Assembly: GCA_017609225.1 (NCBI GenBank)
Contig: JAFCEK010000034.1
Coordinates: forward strand, 1 to 9,335
DNA from: Candidatus Aenigmatarchaeota archaeon
GTDB lineage: Archaea > Aenigmatarchaeota > Aenigmatarchaeia > QMZP01
DNA length: 9,335 nt
Direction: 5' to 3'
Shown: in pieces, positions 1 through 7,001 of the stretch
Layout of the letters: the number at the start of each line of letters is the position of its first letter
Position numbering within the stretch: position 1 is the stretch's first letter
Made by a program: the position numbers and the translations under genes
Notes under the pieces: model-generated
What the model was told of the DNA's origin: nothing
Database searches by the model: none
Seen by the model: only the letters and a program-made list of their open reading frames with translations

Positions 1-63
1 GAGAATGCAGAAGAAGCACTGGCCGGTTATAGAGCACAGGAATGGCCAGGCACAATTAATTGA
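1..63 (+). CDS. C-terminal end of an upstream protein, probably IS605-family TnpB (partial)
   Basis: An open frame enters from the left edge and ends at TGA 61-63. The last 20 codons read ENAEEALAGYRAQEWPGTIN. The peptide is too short to identify by itself. The TnpB assignment rests on position: a strong GC-rich hairpin of the kind found at the right end of IS200/IS605 elements starts 21 nt after the stop, and tnpB normally sits directly before that end. The low-complexity hydrophilic tail is compatible with the variable C-terminus of archaeal TnpB proteins. It could instead be the end of an unrelated gene. The left part lies outside the window. Confidence 0.4.
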   Translation, partial: ENAEEALAGYRAQEWPGTIN

Positions 64-78
64 TTTCACCAATTAATT
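54..78. repeat. AT-rich inverted repeat over the stop of the left-edge ORF
   Basis: AATTAATTG at 54-62 is the exact reverse complement of CAATTAATT at 70-78, with a 7-nt loop. It overlaps the TGA stop at 61-63 and lies just before the GC-rich hairpin at 85-104. It may be part of the subterminal structure of the element end, or of the 3' end of its transcript. Confidence 0.5.
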
Positions 79-84
79 AAAACC

Positions 85-104
85 CCCACGGCTTTAGCCG
101 TGGG
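85..104. mobile_element. Right-end hairpin of an IS200/IS605-type element
   Basis: CCCACGGCT (85-93) pairs perfectly with AGCCGTGGG (96-104). In practice this is an 8-bp stem with a TTTA loop. Short subterminal hairpins of exactly this type (CCCACGGC-TTTA-GCCGTGGG) are characteristic of IS200/IS605 ends downstream of tnpB, where TnpA recognises them as single-stranded DNA and where they also form the 3' part of the TnpB guide RNA (omega RNA). The exact cleavage site is not visible. A plain transcription terminator for the left-edge gene is the main alternative, but no T-run follows directly on the plus strand. Confidence 0.6.
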
Positions 105-109
105 ATATT

Positions 110-122
110 TAGAAAAAAATAT
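110..122 (-). terminator. U-rich terminator of the NFACT gene
   Basis: Read on the minus strand, the sequence 6 nt after the NFACT stop codon (128-130) runs AATATTTTTTTCT, with seven consecutive T at 119-113. Archaeal terminators are typically U-tracts of this kind without an obligatory hairpin. The hairpin at 85-104 lies beyond the tract and could reinforce it. Confidence 0.5.
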
Positions 123-127
123 TCAGC

Positions 128-2188
128 TTACCCATAATCAAAATGTTCAGCGCCCTCCACTATCTGCCCCATGCCTGATGGTATGAGCGCCTGCAGCTCA
201 TCAATAGGGGTTTTTTCTATCAGCTCCTTGTCCTCTGGCTTTGCCTTCATGAGAAGGCTTGCCTTTATCTTCCTTGCCAGCTCATGGCTTCTCATATATC
301 CGGGATTTATTGTTACAAAATAATCAGAGTTCTTCCTCATTGCCATCACAGGCCCTGACAAAACCTTGGGCATCCTTGTGCCTGTCTTCTCATCAGTAAT
401 TATCTTTATACCAATGCCAAGCTTTATCTCCTGGTCCCTGAACCATATCCTTTCCCCGTAAATCATGAATGAGCCCTTTGGCAGATATTCACCTGATGGC
501 GGCGTTTTTGATACCTGGTTCGGGCTTACTGCATACACATCAACCTTTCCCATTCCCCTGCTCCATGCTTTTGAATTTGCAGCGGCAAATTCAGCTGCCT
601 CCTTCAGCGTCAGCTCCCCTATTTCCCTTCCATCTGACTTTACCACAACGAATGCAGCTCCCTGTATGTCAGCATGCAAAACAACATCACCCTCCTTTGC
701 CCTGTTCTTTATCAGATTCTCGTTCTGGTTTGCGTTCTTTCCTGCAATAACCACAAACCCCTCGGATGATATGAACCATTTGTATGTCTCATACCATCTT
801 TTCCTGATTTTGGGCTTCTCCACTTCAGGAACAGCATCTTTTGCTGCCTCTTCAGCCATTTCAGGTATTCTTTCCATCTCCTTTTTCGTTTTTTCCATTG
901 CCTCCTCAGCCCCCCCGTATTTTTTTCTTGCCCATTTTGCATCCTCATAATATCTTGCAGCATTCTCCTCAGGGGTTTTCCTGAAATCAATCTCTATATC
1001 CTTCCCGTCCAGCTCTATCACAACCACAGCATCGCCTTCCCTTATCTCTTTTACAACATCAGCTATCTCAGAGCCCTCTGATTTTATTTTCTGCTTTATC
1101 TCCTCCCAGCTCATGCCTGAATCCCTTGCCTTCTGGAGGCCTTCAATCACTTCCTGCACAGTGGAATAATTTTTATAGATGCTGTCAGCAGCCTCCTTTG
1201 ACTCCTGTTCTATCTTTTTCCATTTTTCGCTTGCCTCCTCCTGTTTTTTTGTAATTCTCTCTATTCTTTCTGTTTCCTTTTTCTCTGCCTTCTTTACCTC
1301 CTCCTCTGCCTTCTGCACCTTCTGCTCCGAGAAGAATTCATCCAGTGCATCAGAAAAAGAATCAAACCCGGCTGACTCCATGCCCTGGTAAATCTTCAGG
1401 GGAAATGGGGAAACAGCATTCTCATACACACATGGCTCCGGCTTTTCCTTATCCAGGGCTGTGTATGTGTTGTATATGCTTGCAATCTGCCCTGAGCTGA
1501 GCTGGCCGCATGGGGTTTCATCCTTTATTCCTGCCCTGAAGCAGATCTCTCTTGCATATATCCCTCCGAACCCCATATTCACAGCAAGGAATGAAACAAT
1601 ATTTTTGTCAGAGCCTGCCACAAGCCTGGAGAACCCTCCAAAGTCTAGGGAAAAGGGGTTTTCCCCTCCGGGGGGATATTTGTACGCCACCTTTGGCCTT
1701 ATCTCCCTGTGCCTCCATCTCTGTATCTCCAGGGGCATTATGATATTATAGGAGCTGTCACAGAGAATTACATTGCCCCTTGAAAAAAGCTCAAAAATCA
1801 GTATATGGCTGTCTGTGGATATTTCAATAATTCTGTCAAACCCATGCTGCCTGACATCCTTTATCTTTTTCCCCATGAGATGCTTTCTCAGAAACATGCA
1901 GAAGCTTGGCGGCTCCTGGGGTGCTGCCTGCTTCTTTTTGGTGAGGAATACGCTTTCAGCGTCCGCATAGAGCCAGTGTTCCCCCCTGCCTGAAGCAAAT
2001 ATGCTGATTAAAAACCGCCTGCTCTTCCCTGAGCCGTACTGGTATATTTTCCTGAAAACCCCGCCGCTAAGCCTTTCCCTGATTTCCTTTATCACAAACC
2101 TCAAATCCAGGCTTGTGATCTGCTTCTTAACTTCATCTGTTTTGCCCAATGAGGCTGGAATATTCTGTTTCCCTGGATATTCATCCAT
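128..2188 (-). CDS. rqcH: NFACT/NEMF family ribosome quality-control protein (Rqc2/RqcH homologue)
   Basis: Archaeal member of the Rqc2/NEMF/RqcH family, often annotated as fibronectin-binding protein. Family members bind 60S/50S subunits carrying a stalled peptidyl-tRNA and recruit tRNA to add C-terminal tails. The product is 686 aa, a usual archaeal length. The NFACT-N domain covers about 20-285, with the conserved Asp-Arg pair in HGFDRI (D118, R119) and FELFSRGN at 132-139. A long charged coiled coil follows (about 285-345, resuming near 410-450), then the NFACT-R domain (about 462-585) with KRWYETYKWFISSEGF and HADIQGA (505-511). A short C-terminal domain ends in a DYFVTINPG block (622-630). 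I start at ATG 2188 (MDEYPGK). The frame stays open 91 codons further, but that extension overlaps the divergent gene and resembles no family N-terminus. An AT-rich box about 27 nt upstream suggests leaderless transcription. Tail synthesis in archaea is inference. Confidence 0.93.
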   Translation of the reverse strand: MDEYPGKQNIPASLGKTDEVKKQITSLDLRFVIKEIRERLSGGVFRKIYQYGSGKSRRFLISIFASGRGEHWLYADAESVFLTKKKQAAPQEPPSFCMFLRKHLMGKKIKDVRQHGFDRIIEISTDSHILIFELFSRGNVILCDSSYNIIMPLEIQRWRHREIRPKVAYKYPPGGENPFSLDFGGFSRLVAGSDKNIVSFLAVNMGFGGIYAREICFRAGIKDETPCGQLSSGQIASIYNTYTALDKEKPEPCVYENAVSPFPLKIYQGMESAGFDSFSDALDEFFSEQKVQKAEEEVKKAEKKETERIERITKKQEEASEKWKKIEQESKEAADSIYKNYSTVQEVIEGLQKARDSGMSWEEIKQKIKSEGSEIADVVKEIREGDAVVVIELDGKDIEIDFRKTPEENAARYYEDAKWARKKYGGAEEAMEKTKKEMERIPEMAEEAAKDAVPEVEKPKIRKRWYETYKWFISSEGFVVIAGKNANQNENLIKNRAKEGDVVLHADIQGAAFVVVKSDGREIGELTLKEAAEFAAANSKAWSRGMGKVDVYAVSPNQVSKTPPSGEYLPKGSFMIYGERIWFRDQEIKLGIGIKIITDEKTGTRMPKVLSGPVMAMRKNSDYFVTINPGYMRSHELARKIKASLLMKAKPEDKELIEKTPIDELQALIPSGMGQIVEGAEHFDYG

Positions 2189-2224
2189 AGTATTAATTAA
2201 GATTGGGAATTTAAAATAAAATAT
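2189..2224. promoter_or_regulatory. Compact divergent promoter between NFACT and Yip1 genes
   Basis: Only 36 bp separate the two start codons. For the plus-strand gene (ATG 2225), TATTAATTAA at 2191-2200 is centred about 29 nt upstream. For the minus-strand gene (ATG 2188), TTTAAAATAAA at 2210-2220 (read as TTTATTTTAAA) is centred about 27 nt upstream. These are the distances expected between an archaeal TATA box and the transcription start of a leaderless mRNA. Neither start has a Shine-Dalgarno sequence. The two promoters interleave, so TBP/TFB occupancy of one could affect the other. Confidence 0.55.
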
Positions 2225-2977
2225 ATGGCAGAAAAAGCAGAAGATAAGATATATGATTACATACTTAAAGGCCTTGAAGAAGGGCACCATCCAGATGACC
2301 TGAAAGCTGCGCTGATAAATGCAGGCTGGCCTGAGAAGGATGTAAACAAACTGGCAAAATCCGCTATTAATAATTTTACACTTCATGGAGGGAAAATAGA
2401 ACACAGAGAACCCGGAATCACAGAGTTCGAAAAAATGGGAATAAAGGATAAAATATCCCAAACCCTTAACTCGTATGACTCTCTTTTGAATTATGTTGAC
2501 AAAAAAGAGGGAATAAAAGAAGCGGTCAGGTTTTATCTTTTAATTTCCATGGTGCCTGCAATAATCACCTTAATAACAGGATTTTTTCTGATTTATTTCG
2601 GAGTTTATGGACTGGGCCTCTCATTCACAACTCTTGTATTATCAGTTGTGATAAACTATGTGATGGGAATATTCTGGCTTTTTGTAATATCATCTATAAT
2701 GCATCTTTGTGTGATGGCGTTCGGAAAATCAGATTACAGAAAAACACTCCAGGCCTCAGTTTACAGCCTGACACTTGTTTTATTATTTTTCTGGATACCC
2801 CTGATAGGAATTATATTTGAAGTTCATGCTCTTTATCTGAGATATAAAGGTCTAAAAATTTTGCATGGACTCAGCAGAGGGAAATCGCTGGTCGCATTGT
2901 TTGTTCCGTTAGTTATAATAATTCCAATACAAATACTGTTACTTCTGGCGTTATACCATCCATCCATCTTTATTTAA
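2225..2977 (+). CDS. Yip1-domain integral membrane protein
   Basis: A 250-aa protein with a soluble N-terminal module and a membrane domain. Residues 5-50 form a small helical domain of the pattern IYDYILKGLEEGHHPDDLKAAL...AGWPE, which recurs at the N-terminus of many archaeal membrane proteins. Its function is unknown to me. Hydrophobic segments lie near 103-127, 134-165, 176-208 and 222-244, giving four or five membrane spans. The signature FGKSDYRKTLQASVYSL (167-183), followed by a loop with WIPLIGIIFEVHALYLRYKGLKILHG, fits the Yip1 family (PF04893). Eukaryotic relatives act in vesicle trafficking; archaeal roles are not established. The gene is divergent from NFACT and 20 bp upstream of a DPM-like glycosyltransferase that may share its transcript. 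The start is the ATG about 29 nt after a TATA-like box. Confidence 0.8.
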   Translation: MAEKAEDKIYDYILKGLEEGHHPDDLKAALINAGWPEKDVNKLAKSAINNFTLHGGKIEHREPGITEFEKMGIKDKISQTLNSYDSLLNYVDKKEGIKEAVRFYLLISMVPAIITLITGFFLIYFGVYGLGLSFTTLVLSVVINYVMGIFWLFVISSIMHLCVMAFGKSDYRKTLQASVYSLTLVLLFFWIPLIGIIFEVHALYLRYKGLKILHGLSRGKSLVALFVPLVIIIPIQILLLLALYHPSIFI

Positions 2978-2979
2978 TA
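2970..2979 (+). promoter_or_regulatory. TATA-like box of the DPM1-like gene
   Basis: TTATTTAATA, overlapping the stop codon of the Yip1 gene, is centred about 24 nt before ATG 2998. No Shine-Dalgarno sequence precedes that ATG. The glycosyltransferase may therefore have its own leaderless promoter in addition to any read-through from the membrane-protein gene. Confidence 0.35.
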
Positions 2980-2997
2980 TCCAACAAATAATTCTTT

Positions 2998-3699
2998 ATG
3001 ATATCAATAATTATCCCAACCTACAATGAGAAGGAAAACATAAAAAAGCTAATCCCAAGGGTTTTCAGGGTTCTGGAAAAGGCGAAAATCAGGGGAGAGG
3101 TTATAATAGTTGATGATAATTCCCCTGATGGAACAGCTGAAGAGGCAGAAAAACTGGCAAAGAAATTCCGTGTCAGGGTTCTGAAAAGAAAGGGAAAGCT
3201 GGGCCTGAGTTCAGCGGTGCTGGACGGCTTCAGGATTGCCAGTGGCGATATACTCGGGGTGATGGATGCTGATTTTTCCCATCCGCCGGAGAAAATACCG
3301 GAGATGCTCAGATACATCCGGGGCAGCAGAGAATCGGGATACAACATGGTTATTGGAAGCAGGAAGGTGAAAGGAGGCTCAATAGAGGACTGGCCCATTA
3401 AAAGGAAGCTGATATCAAAGGGAGCCACGGTTCTTGCAAGGCCTATAACAAGGATAAAGGATCCCATGTCTGGCTTCTTTATGATTAAAAAATCCGTTCT
3501 CAGGGGGGCAGGGCTGAACCCAAGGGGCTTCAAGATTGCGCTGGAGATAGCAGTAAAGGGCAGGCACAAAGGCAGGATAACAGAGATTCCCATAAAATTC
3601 AGGGACAGAAGATACGGGGAAAGCAAGCTTGGAAAGAAAGAGATAATAAACTACCTGCTGCATCTGATGAAATTATACAAATATAAGATAACAGGATAA
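2998..3699 (+). CDS. Family-2 glycosyltransferase, dolichol-phosphate mannosyltransferase (DPM1) type
   Basis: Predicted to transfer a sugar (mannose in characterised members) from a nucleotide donor to dolichyl phosphate on the cytoplasmic face of the membrane, supplying lipid-linked sugar for glycans. The 233-aa protein is one GT-A domain: SIIIPTYNE (3-11), VDDNSPDGT (38-46), the metal-binding DADFSHPPE (90-98), the acceptor-site DPMSGFF (155-161) and EIPIKFRDRRYGESKLG (196-212). The DPMSGFF and GESKL motifs are diagnostic of DPM1-like enzymes rather than general GT2 proteins. It lacks the C-terminal membrane helices found in some archaeal DPM synthases and so resembles the short human DPM1 type. 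The adjacent membrane protein could be a partner, but that is speculation. The sugar specificity cannot be read from the sequence. Confidence 0.87.
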   Translation: MISIIIPTYNEKENIKKLIPRVFRVLEKAKIRGEVIIVDDNSPDGTAEEAEKLAKKFRVRVLKRKGKLGLSSAVLDGFRIASGDILGVMDADFSHPPEKIPEMLRYIRGSRESGYNMVIGSRKVKGGSIEDWPIKRKLISKGATVLARPITRIKDPMSGFFMIKKSVLRGAGLNPRGFKIALEIAVKGRHKGRITEIPIKFRDRRYGESKLGKKEIINYLLHLMKLYKYKITG

Positions 3700-3703
3700 T
3701 ATA

Positions 3704-4069
3704 CTAATCTACCATTTCTTCTGGGTTGTCCACAAATTCAATACGGAAAACGTCATATGGTGATACCCCGTCATCTTTAAATTTATCCCCATATAATTTA
3801 TCTAACCACCAAAACACAACAGATCTGTAAACACAATCAAACACATCTTTTGAGTAATTCCTGCAGAACATATTCTTCATTTCACTGAATCTTTCATTCC
3901 ATTCAGTCTTGTATTTTTCCCATACCGTCTTCCAGTCTTTGCCGCCTTTTTTTATAATTGAAAAATTGGCAGCCCTTTCTTCAAAGAGGCTGTCAACAGC
4001 ATTTAGCATCTTATAGATTTCCTCTCTAGGAACATCAAGAATATCCACATCAGAATCCATGTAATCCAT
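3704..4069 (-). CDS. Hypothetical protein, 121 aa, no family recognised
   Basis: I do not recognise this protein. It is acidic and rich in aromatic residues. It starts with a DSDVDILD stretch, then a predicted helical body with W46, W50, W57 and the pair W87-W88, two cysteines (C69, C79), and an acidic tail ending NPEEMVD. It has no signal peptide or membrane segment, so it is probably cytoplasmic. Its stop lies 4 bp from the stop of the convergent glycosyltransferase gene. Start choice is open: ATG 4069 gives MDYMDSD, and ATG 4060, three codons later, lies about 24 nt from the TATA-like AATATTTAA at 4080-4088. Codon use resembles the neighbours but is more AT-rich. Coding status is supported by the long clean frame and compact packing. 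Confidence 0.6.
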   Translation of the reverse strand: MDYMDSDVDILDVPREEIYKMLNAVDSLFEERAANFSIIKKGGKDWKTVWEKYKTEWNERFSEMKNMFCRNYSKDVFDCVYRSVVFWWLDKLYGDKFKDDGVSPYDVFRIEFVDNPEEMVD

Positions 4070-4119
4070 AAAACCACTTAATATTTAATCAGAAAAAAAA
4101 TAAAAACGCAACAGAGTTT

Positions 4120-4154
4120 AATCCAAATTTATAACTTCCAATCCAAATTATATA
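4120..4154 (+). promoter_or_regulatory. Duplicated promoter element upstream of gatD
   Basis: AATCCAAATT occurs twice, at 4120-4129 and 4140-4149, exactly 20 bp apart. Each copy runs into a TATA-like stretch (TTTATAA ending 4134; TTATATA ending 4154). At an archaeal spacing of about 27 nt these would start RNA near 4158 and 4178, just before the two candidate ATG codons at 4161 and 4185. The repeat may be a doubled promoter or a regulator site in phase on the helix. Confidence 0.45.
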
Positions 4155-4184
4155 GCATAAATGCCAATCTTTAGGGTATTTGTT

Positions 4185-5546
4185 ATGTACTCCAAAAAAA
4201 TCCAGGCACTGCTTAAGAAAAAGAAAATAAGGATTGGGGACAGGGTTCTTGTCAAGAAAATCGGAAAAGAAACAGAAGGAATTTTGATGCCCCAGACAGA
4301 TGCAGGCGACCCTGAAACCCTTGTTATCAAGCTGGACTCAGGCTACAATATAGGCATAAAATTCAGAAATGCAGGGATTGAAAAATCCGGAACCAGGCAA
4401 TCAAAGGCAGGAAAGGAGGAGGCTGAATACGAGATGGGCAAAACCAGGAAAGAGATACTTAAACTGAAATTTGATGCAAAAAAACCAGCCATTTCCATGG
4501 TTTCTGTTGGCGGAACCATTGCGAGCAGGATTGACTACAGGACAGGGGGGGTGCATGCACTGGAAGACCCCAGGGAATTCCTGCACAACACTCCCGAGCT
4601 TGCAGATATAGTGAACATAAAAAGGTTTGTTTCCCCCTTTACGAAAATGAGCGAGGACATGGAGCCGGATGACTGGATAAAAACAGCAAAGCATGTTGCA
4701 AAAGAGCTCAATTCAGGCATGAAGGGGGTGATTGTAACCCATGGCACAGACACCCTGCATTACACATCTGCTGCGCTGGGTTTTTTCCTGAGAAATCTGA
4801 CCAAACCTGTTGTGCTTGTTGGAGCGCAGAGAAGCTCTGACAGGGGCTCTTCGGATGCAGGCATGAATCTTATATGTGCTGCACATGCTGTTGTTTCTGA
4901 TATTGCAGAGGTTGGCATCTGCATGCATGGCAGAATGGATGATGATTACTGCCTGTTCATAAGAGGCACGCATGCAAGAAAGATGGACACCCAGAGAAGG
5001 GATGCCTTCAGGCCCATAAATGAATATCCTCTTGCAAAGATATGGCCTGACGGCAGGATAAAGATAAAGAACAGGGATTACAGGAAAAGGGATGATAAAG
5101 GCAGGGTTGAGCTTGATGCGAAGTTTGAAAAGAAAATAGCAATGCTGAAGGTTTACCCCGGGGCAGACCCTGATATAATCAGCTATTATATCTCAAAGGG
5201 ATACAGGGGATTTGTGATTGAAGCCACAGGACTTGGCCATGTGCCAACCCAGGCAAGAAAAAGCTGGACAGAAGTGATAAAAAGGCATTCCAAAGACATT
5301 CCGTTTGTCATGACGCCGCAGACCATATACGGAAGGATAAATCCCAGCGTATACACAAATCTGAGAATCCTTTACAGGGAATCAGGGGCAATACCCGGAG
5401 GCGACATGCTTTCAGAAACAGCTTATGTTAAGCTTGGCTGGGTGCTGGGCCATACCAAAGACATGGAAAAAATCAGGGAAATGATGCTGACAAATTATGC
5501 AGGGGAGATAACACAAAGAACACTTGTGGGGACATTTTTGTATTAG
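4185..5546 (+). CDS. gatD: Glutamyl-tRNA(Gln) amidotransferase subunit D (asparaginase-like)
   Basis: Ammonia-producing subunit of the archaeal GatDE amidotransferase. It hydrolyses glutamine and channels ammonia to GatE, which amidates Glu-tRNA(Gln). The 453-aa protein starts with a small beta domain (about 1-70, with IGDRVLV and LVIKLDSGYNIGIKF), followed by a linker and an L-asparaginase-like domain from about 100. The catalytic threonine is T111 in SVGGTIAS (107-114); VTHGTDT (184-190) provides T188 and D189, and GTHARK provides K266. This is the full Thr-Thr-Asp-Lys set at family spacing. GHVP (351-354) and GGDMLSETAYVKLGW (405-419) are family blocks. I start at ATG 4185, because the mature N-terminus of GatD aligns there. 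ATG 4161 would add eight residues and may lie upstream of the second transcription start. It is the first gene of a gatD-gatE operon. Confidence 0.95.
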   Translation: MYSKKIQALLKKKKIRIGDRVLVKKIGKETEGILMPQTDAGDPETLVIKLDSGYNIGIKFRNAGIEKSGTRQSKAGKEEAEYEMGKTRKEILKLKFDAKKPAISMVSVGGTIASRIDYRTGGVHALEDPREFLHNTPELADIVNIKRFVSPFTKMSEDMEPDDWIKTAKHVAKELNSGMKGVIVTHGTDTLHYTSAALGFFLRNLTKPVVLVGAQRSSDRGSSDAGMNLICAAHAVVSDIAEVGICMHGRMDDDYCLFIRGTHARKMDTQRRDAFRPINEYPLAKIWPDGRIKIKNRDYRKRDDKGRVELDAKFEKKIAMLKVYPGADPDIISYYISKGYRGFVIEATGLGHVPTQARKSWTEVIKRHSKDIPFVMTPQTIYGRINPSVYTNLRILYRESGAIPGGDMLSETAYVKLGWVLGHTKDMEKIREMMLTNYAGEITQRTLVGTFLY

Positions 5547-5550
5547 GTGG
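5545..5550 (+). promoter_or_regulatory. Shine-Dalgarno of gatE overlapping the gatD stop
   Basis: AGGTGG at 5545-5550 matches the anti-SD of archaeal 16S rRNA and begins inside the gatD TAG stop (5544-5546). It places GTG 5556 five nt downstream, a good spacing, and decides between GTG 5547 (inside the SD itself) and GTG 5556. The arrangement suggests translational coupling of gatE to gatD. Confidence 0.65.
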
Positions 5551-5555
5551 TTTCT

Positions 5556-7001
5556 GTGGCTCTGGACTACAAAAAACTTGGCATGAAATGCGGTGTGGAG
5601 ATACACCAGCAGCTTGCAACAAGGCACAAGCTGTTCTGCAAATGCAGCGCTGCAATGCAGGACAAGGAGCCTGTGTTTGAAATCAGGAGGAAGCTCAGGG
5701 CTGTTGCAGGGGAAATGGGCGATGTTGATGCTGCCGCTGCATATGAAATGCTGAAGAACAAGGTTTTCAGATACAAGGTTTACCTCAATGAAACATGCGC
5801 TGTTGAGCTGGATGAGGAGCCGCCGCATCCTGTAAACAGGGAGGCGCTTGACATTGCGCTGCAAATCGCTCTCATGCTAAACTGCGAGATACCGGAAGAG
5901 ATTGAGGTAATGAGGAAAACAGTTATTGACGGCTCAAACACATCCGGATTCCAGAGAACAGCACTTGTCGGCCTGAACGGCTGGGTTGACACAGGATTTG
6001 GCAGGGTTGGCATAACCAATGTCTGCCTTGAGGAGGATGCTGCCCAGATCCTGGACAAAAAGAAAAAATCTGTAACATACGGACTGAACAGGCTGGGCAT
6101 ACCGCTTGTTGAGATTGGAACAGCCCCTGAAATACATGAGCCTGAGCAGGCAAAAGAGGTTGCAGAAAAGATAGGCATGATTCTTCGCAGCACAGGAAAG
6201 GTCCGCAGGGGAATAGGAACAATAAGGCAGGACCTGAACATATCGATTGCAGGAGGTGCAAGGGCTGAAATAAAGGGGGTGCAGAAGCTCAGCCTGATAC
6301 CCAGAATAGTTGAACTTGAAGCAAAAAGGCAGCTGGAGCTTGTTAAAAAAGGCAGAAAGGTCACAAGGGATGTCAGGAAAGCCCTGCCTGACGGAAGAAC
6401 ATCTTTTCTGAGGCCCATGCCCGGCTCTGCCAGGATGTATCCTGAAACAGACATACCCCCTATCCAGATAACAGAGGAAAAGATAAAGCAGATAAGAAAA
6501 AACCTGCCTGAACTCCTCACAGAAAAACTGGAAAAGATAATGAAATCATACAACCTCAATGAGGAGATTGCAGGCCAGATTGTCTCCTCAGGCAAAACAG
6601 AGCTGTTTGAGAGGCTTGCAGGAATTTCAGAACCCAAAACCATTGCAAATGTTCTCACAAGATACTCCAAAGAATACAAAATACCTGATAAAAAACTTGA
6701 GGAGATGTTCAGAGCCATAGGAAAGAAACAGGTTCCAAAGGAAACACTGGAAAAAATGCTTGATGCATTGTCAAAAAACAGGCCTGTTCAGGATGTTGTT
6801 AAAATAGCAGGGGACATGCTTTCAGAGGAAGATGTAAAAAGGATTGTCAAGGATGTTATAAAAAAGAATCCTGATGTTATGAAGGCGGGAAGGCCTGAGA
6901 AAGCTTTAATGGGCCTTGTGATGAAAGAAGTAGGAGGCAGGGCTCCCGGCTCACTTGTTATGAAGATTATAATGAAGGAACTTAAAACATCTTTCAGCTA
7001 A
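5556..7001 (+). CDS. gatE: Glutamyl-tRNA(Gln) amidotransferase subunit E, compact form without the AspRS-like insertion
   Basis: GatE binds Glu-tRNA(Gln), phosphorylates the glutamate gamma-carboxyl with ATP and replaces it with ammonia from GatD. The 481-aa frame shows family blocks in order: KLGMKCGVEIHQQL (7-20), VELDEEPPHP (83-92), KTVIDGSNTSGFQRT (121-135), GTIRQDLNISIAGGARAEIKGVQ (221-243) and PMPGSARMYPETDIPPI (287-303), then the helical and YqeY-like tail from about 320 to the end. Canonical archaeal GatE is roughly 600-630 aa because an AspRS-like (GAD) domain is inserted between the GVQ block and the PETDIPP block. Here only about 45 residues separate them, containing none of that domain, so the architecture is GatB-like. 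The archaeal signatures (GVQ, YPETDIPPI) and pairing with gatD still identify it as GatE. GTG 5556 is chosen from the SD; GTG 5547 would add three residues. The last 8 bp overlap the convergent aroF. Confidence 0.93.
   Translation: MALDYKKLGMKCGVEIHQQLATRHKLFCKCSAAMQDKEPVFEIRRKLRAVAGEMGDVDAAAAYEMLKNKVFRYKVYLNETCAVELDEEPPHPVNREALDIALQIALMLNCEIPEEIEVMRKTVIDGSNTSGFQRTALVGLNGWVDTGFGRVGITNVCLEEDAAQILDKKKKSVTYGLNRLGIPLVEIGTAPEIHEPEQAKEVAEKIGMILRSTGKVRRGIGTIRQDLNISIAGGARAEIKGVQKLSLIPRIVELEAKRQLELVKKGRKVTRDVRKALPDGRTSFLRPMPGSARMYPETDIPPIQITEEKIKQIRKNLPELLTEKLEKIMKSYNLNEEIAGQIVSSGKTELFERLAGISEPKTIANVLTRYSKEYKIPDKKLEEMFRAIGKKQVPKETLEKMLDALSKNRPVQDVVKIAGDMLSEEDVKRIVKDVIKKNPDVMKAGRPEKALMGLVMKEVGGRAPGSLVMKIIMKELKTSFS

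Noticed and set aside
2189..2461. A 91-codon N-terminal extension of the NFACT frame, giving a 777-aa protein
   Set aside because: It is antisense to the Yip1 gene, rich in Phe/Tyr/Ile/Cys as expected for a shadow frame, and unlike any NFACT N-terminus; ATG 2188 with its own -27 box is preferred.
4161..4184. gatD start at ATG 4161
   Set aside because: Adds eight residues (MPIFRVFV) not expected in GatD. It remains possible if the first of the tandem promoters is used.
5547..5555. gatE start at GTG 5547
   Set aside because: This GTG lies inside the AGGTGG Shine-Dalgarno that correctly positions GTG 5556.
5780..6718. A 312-codon minus-strand frame opposite gatE
   Set aside because: Ser/Leu/Pro-rich shadow of the gatE coding strand with no family resemblance.
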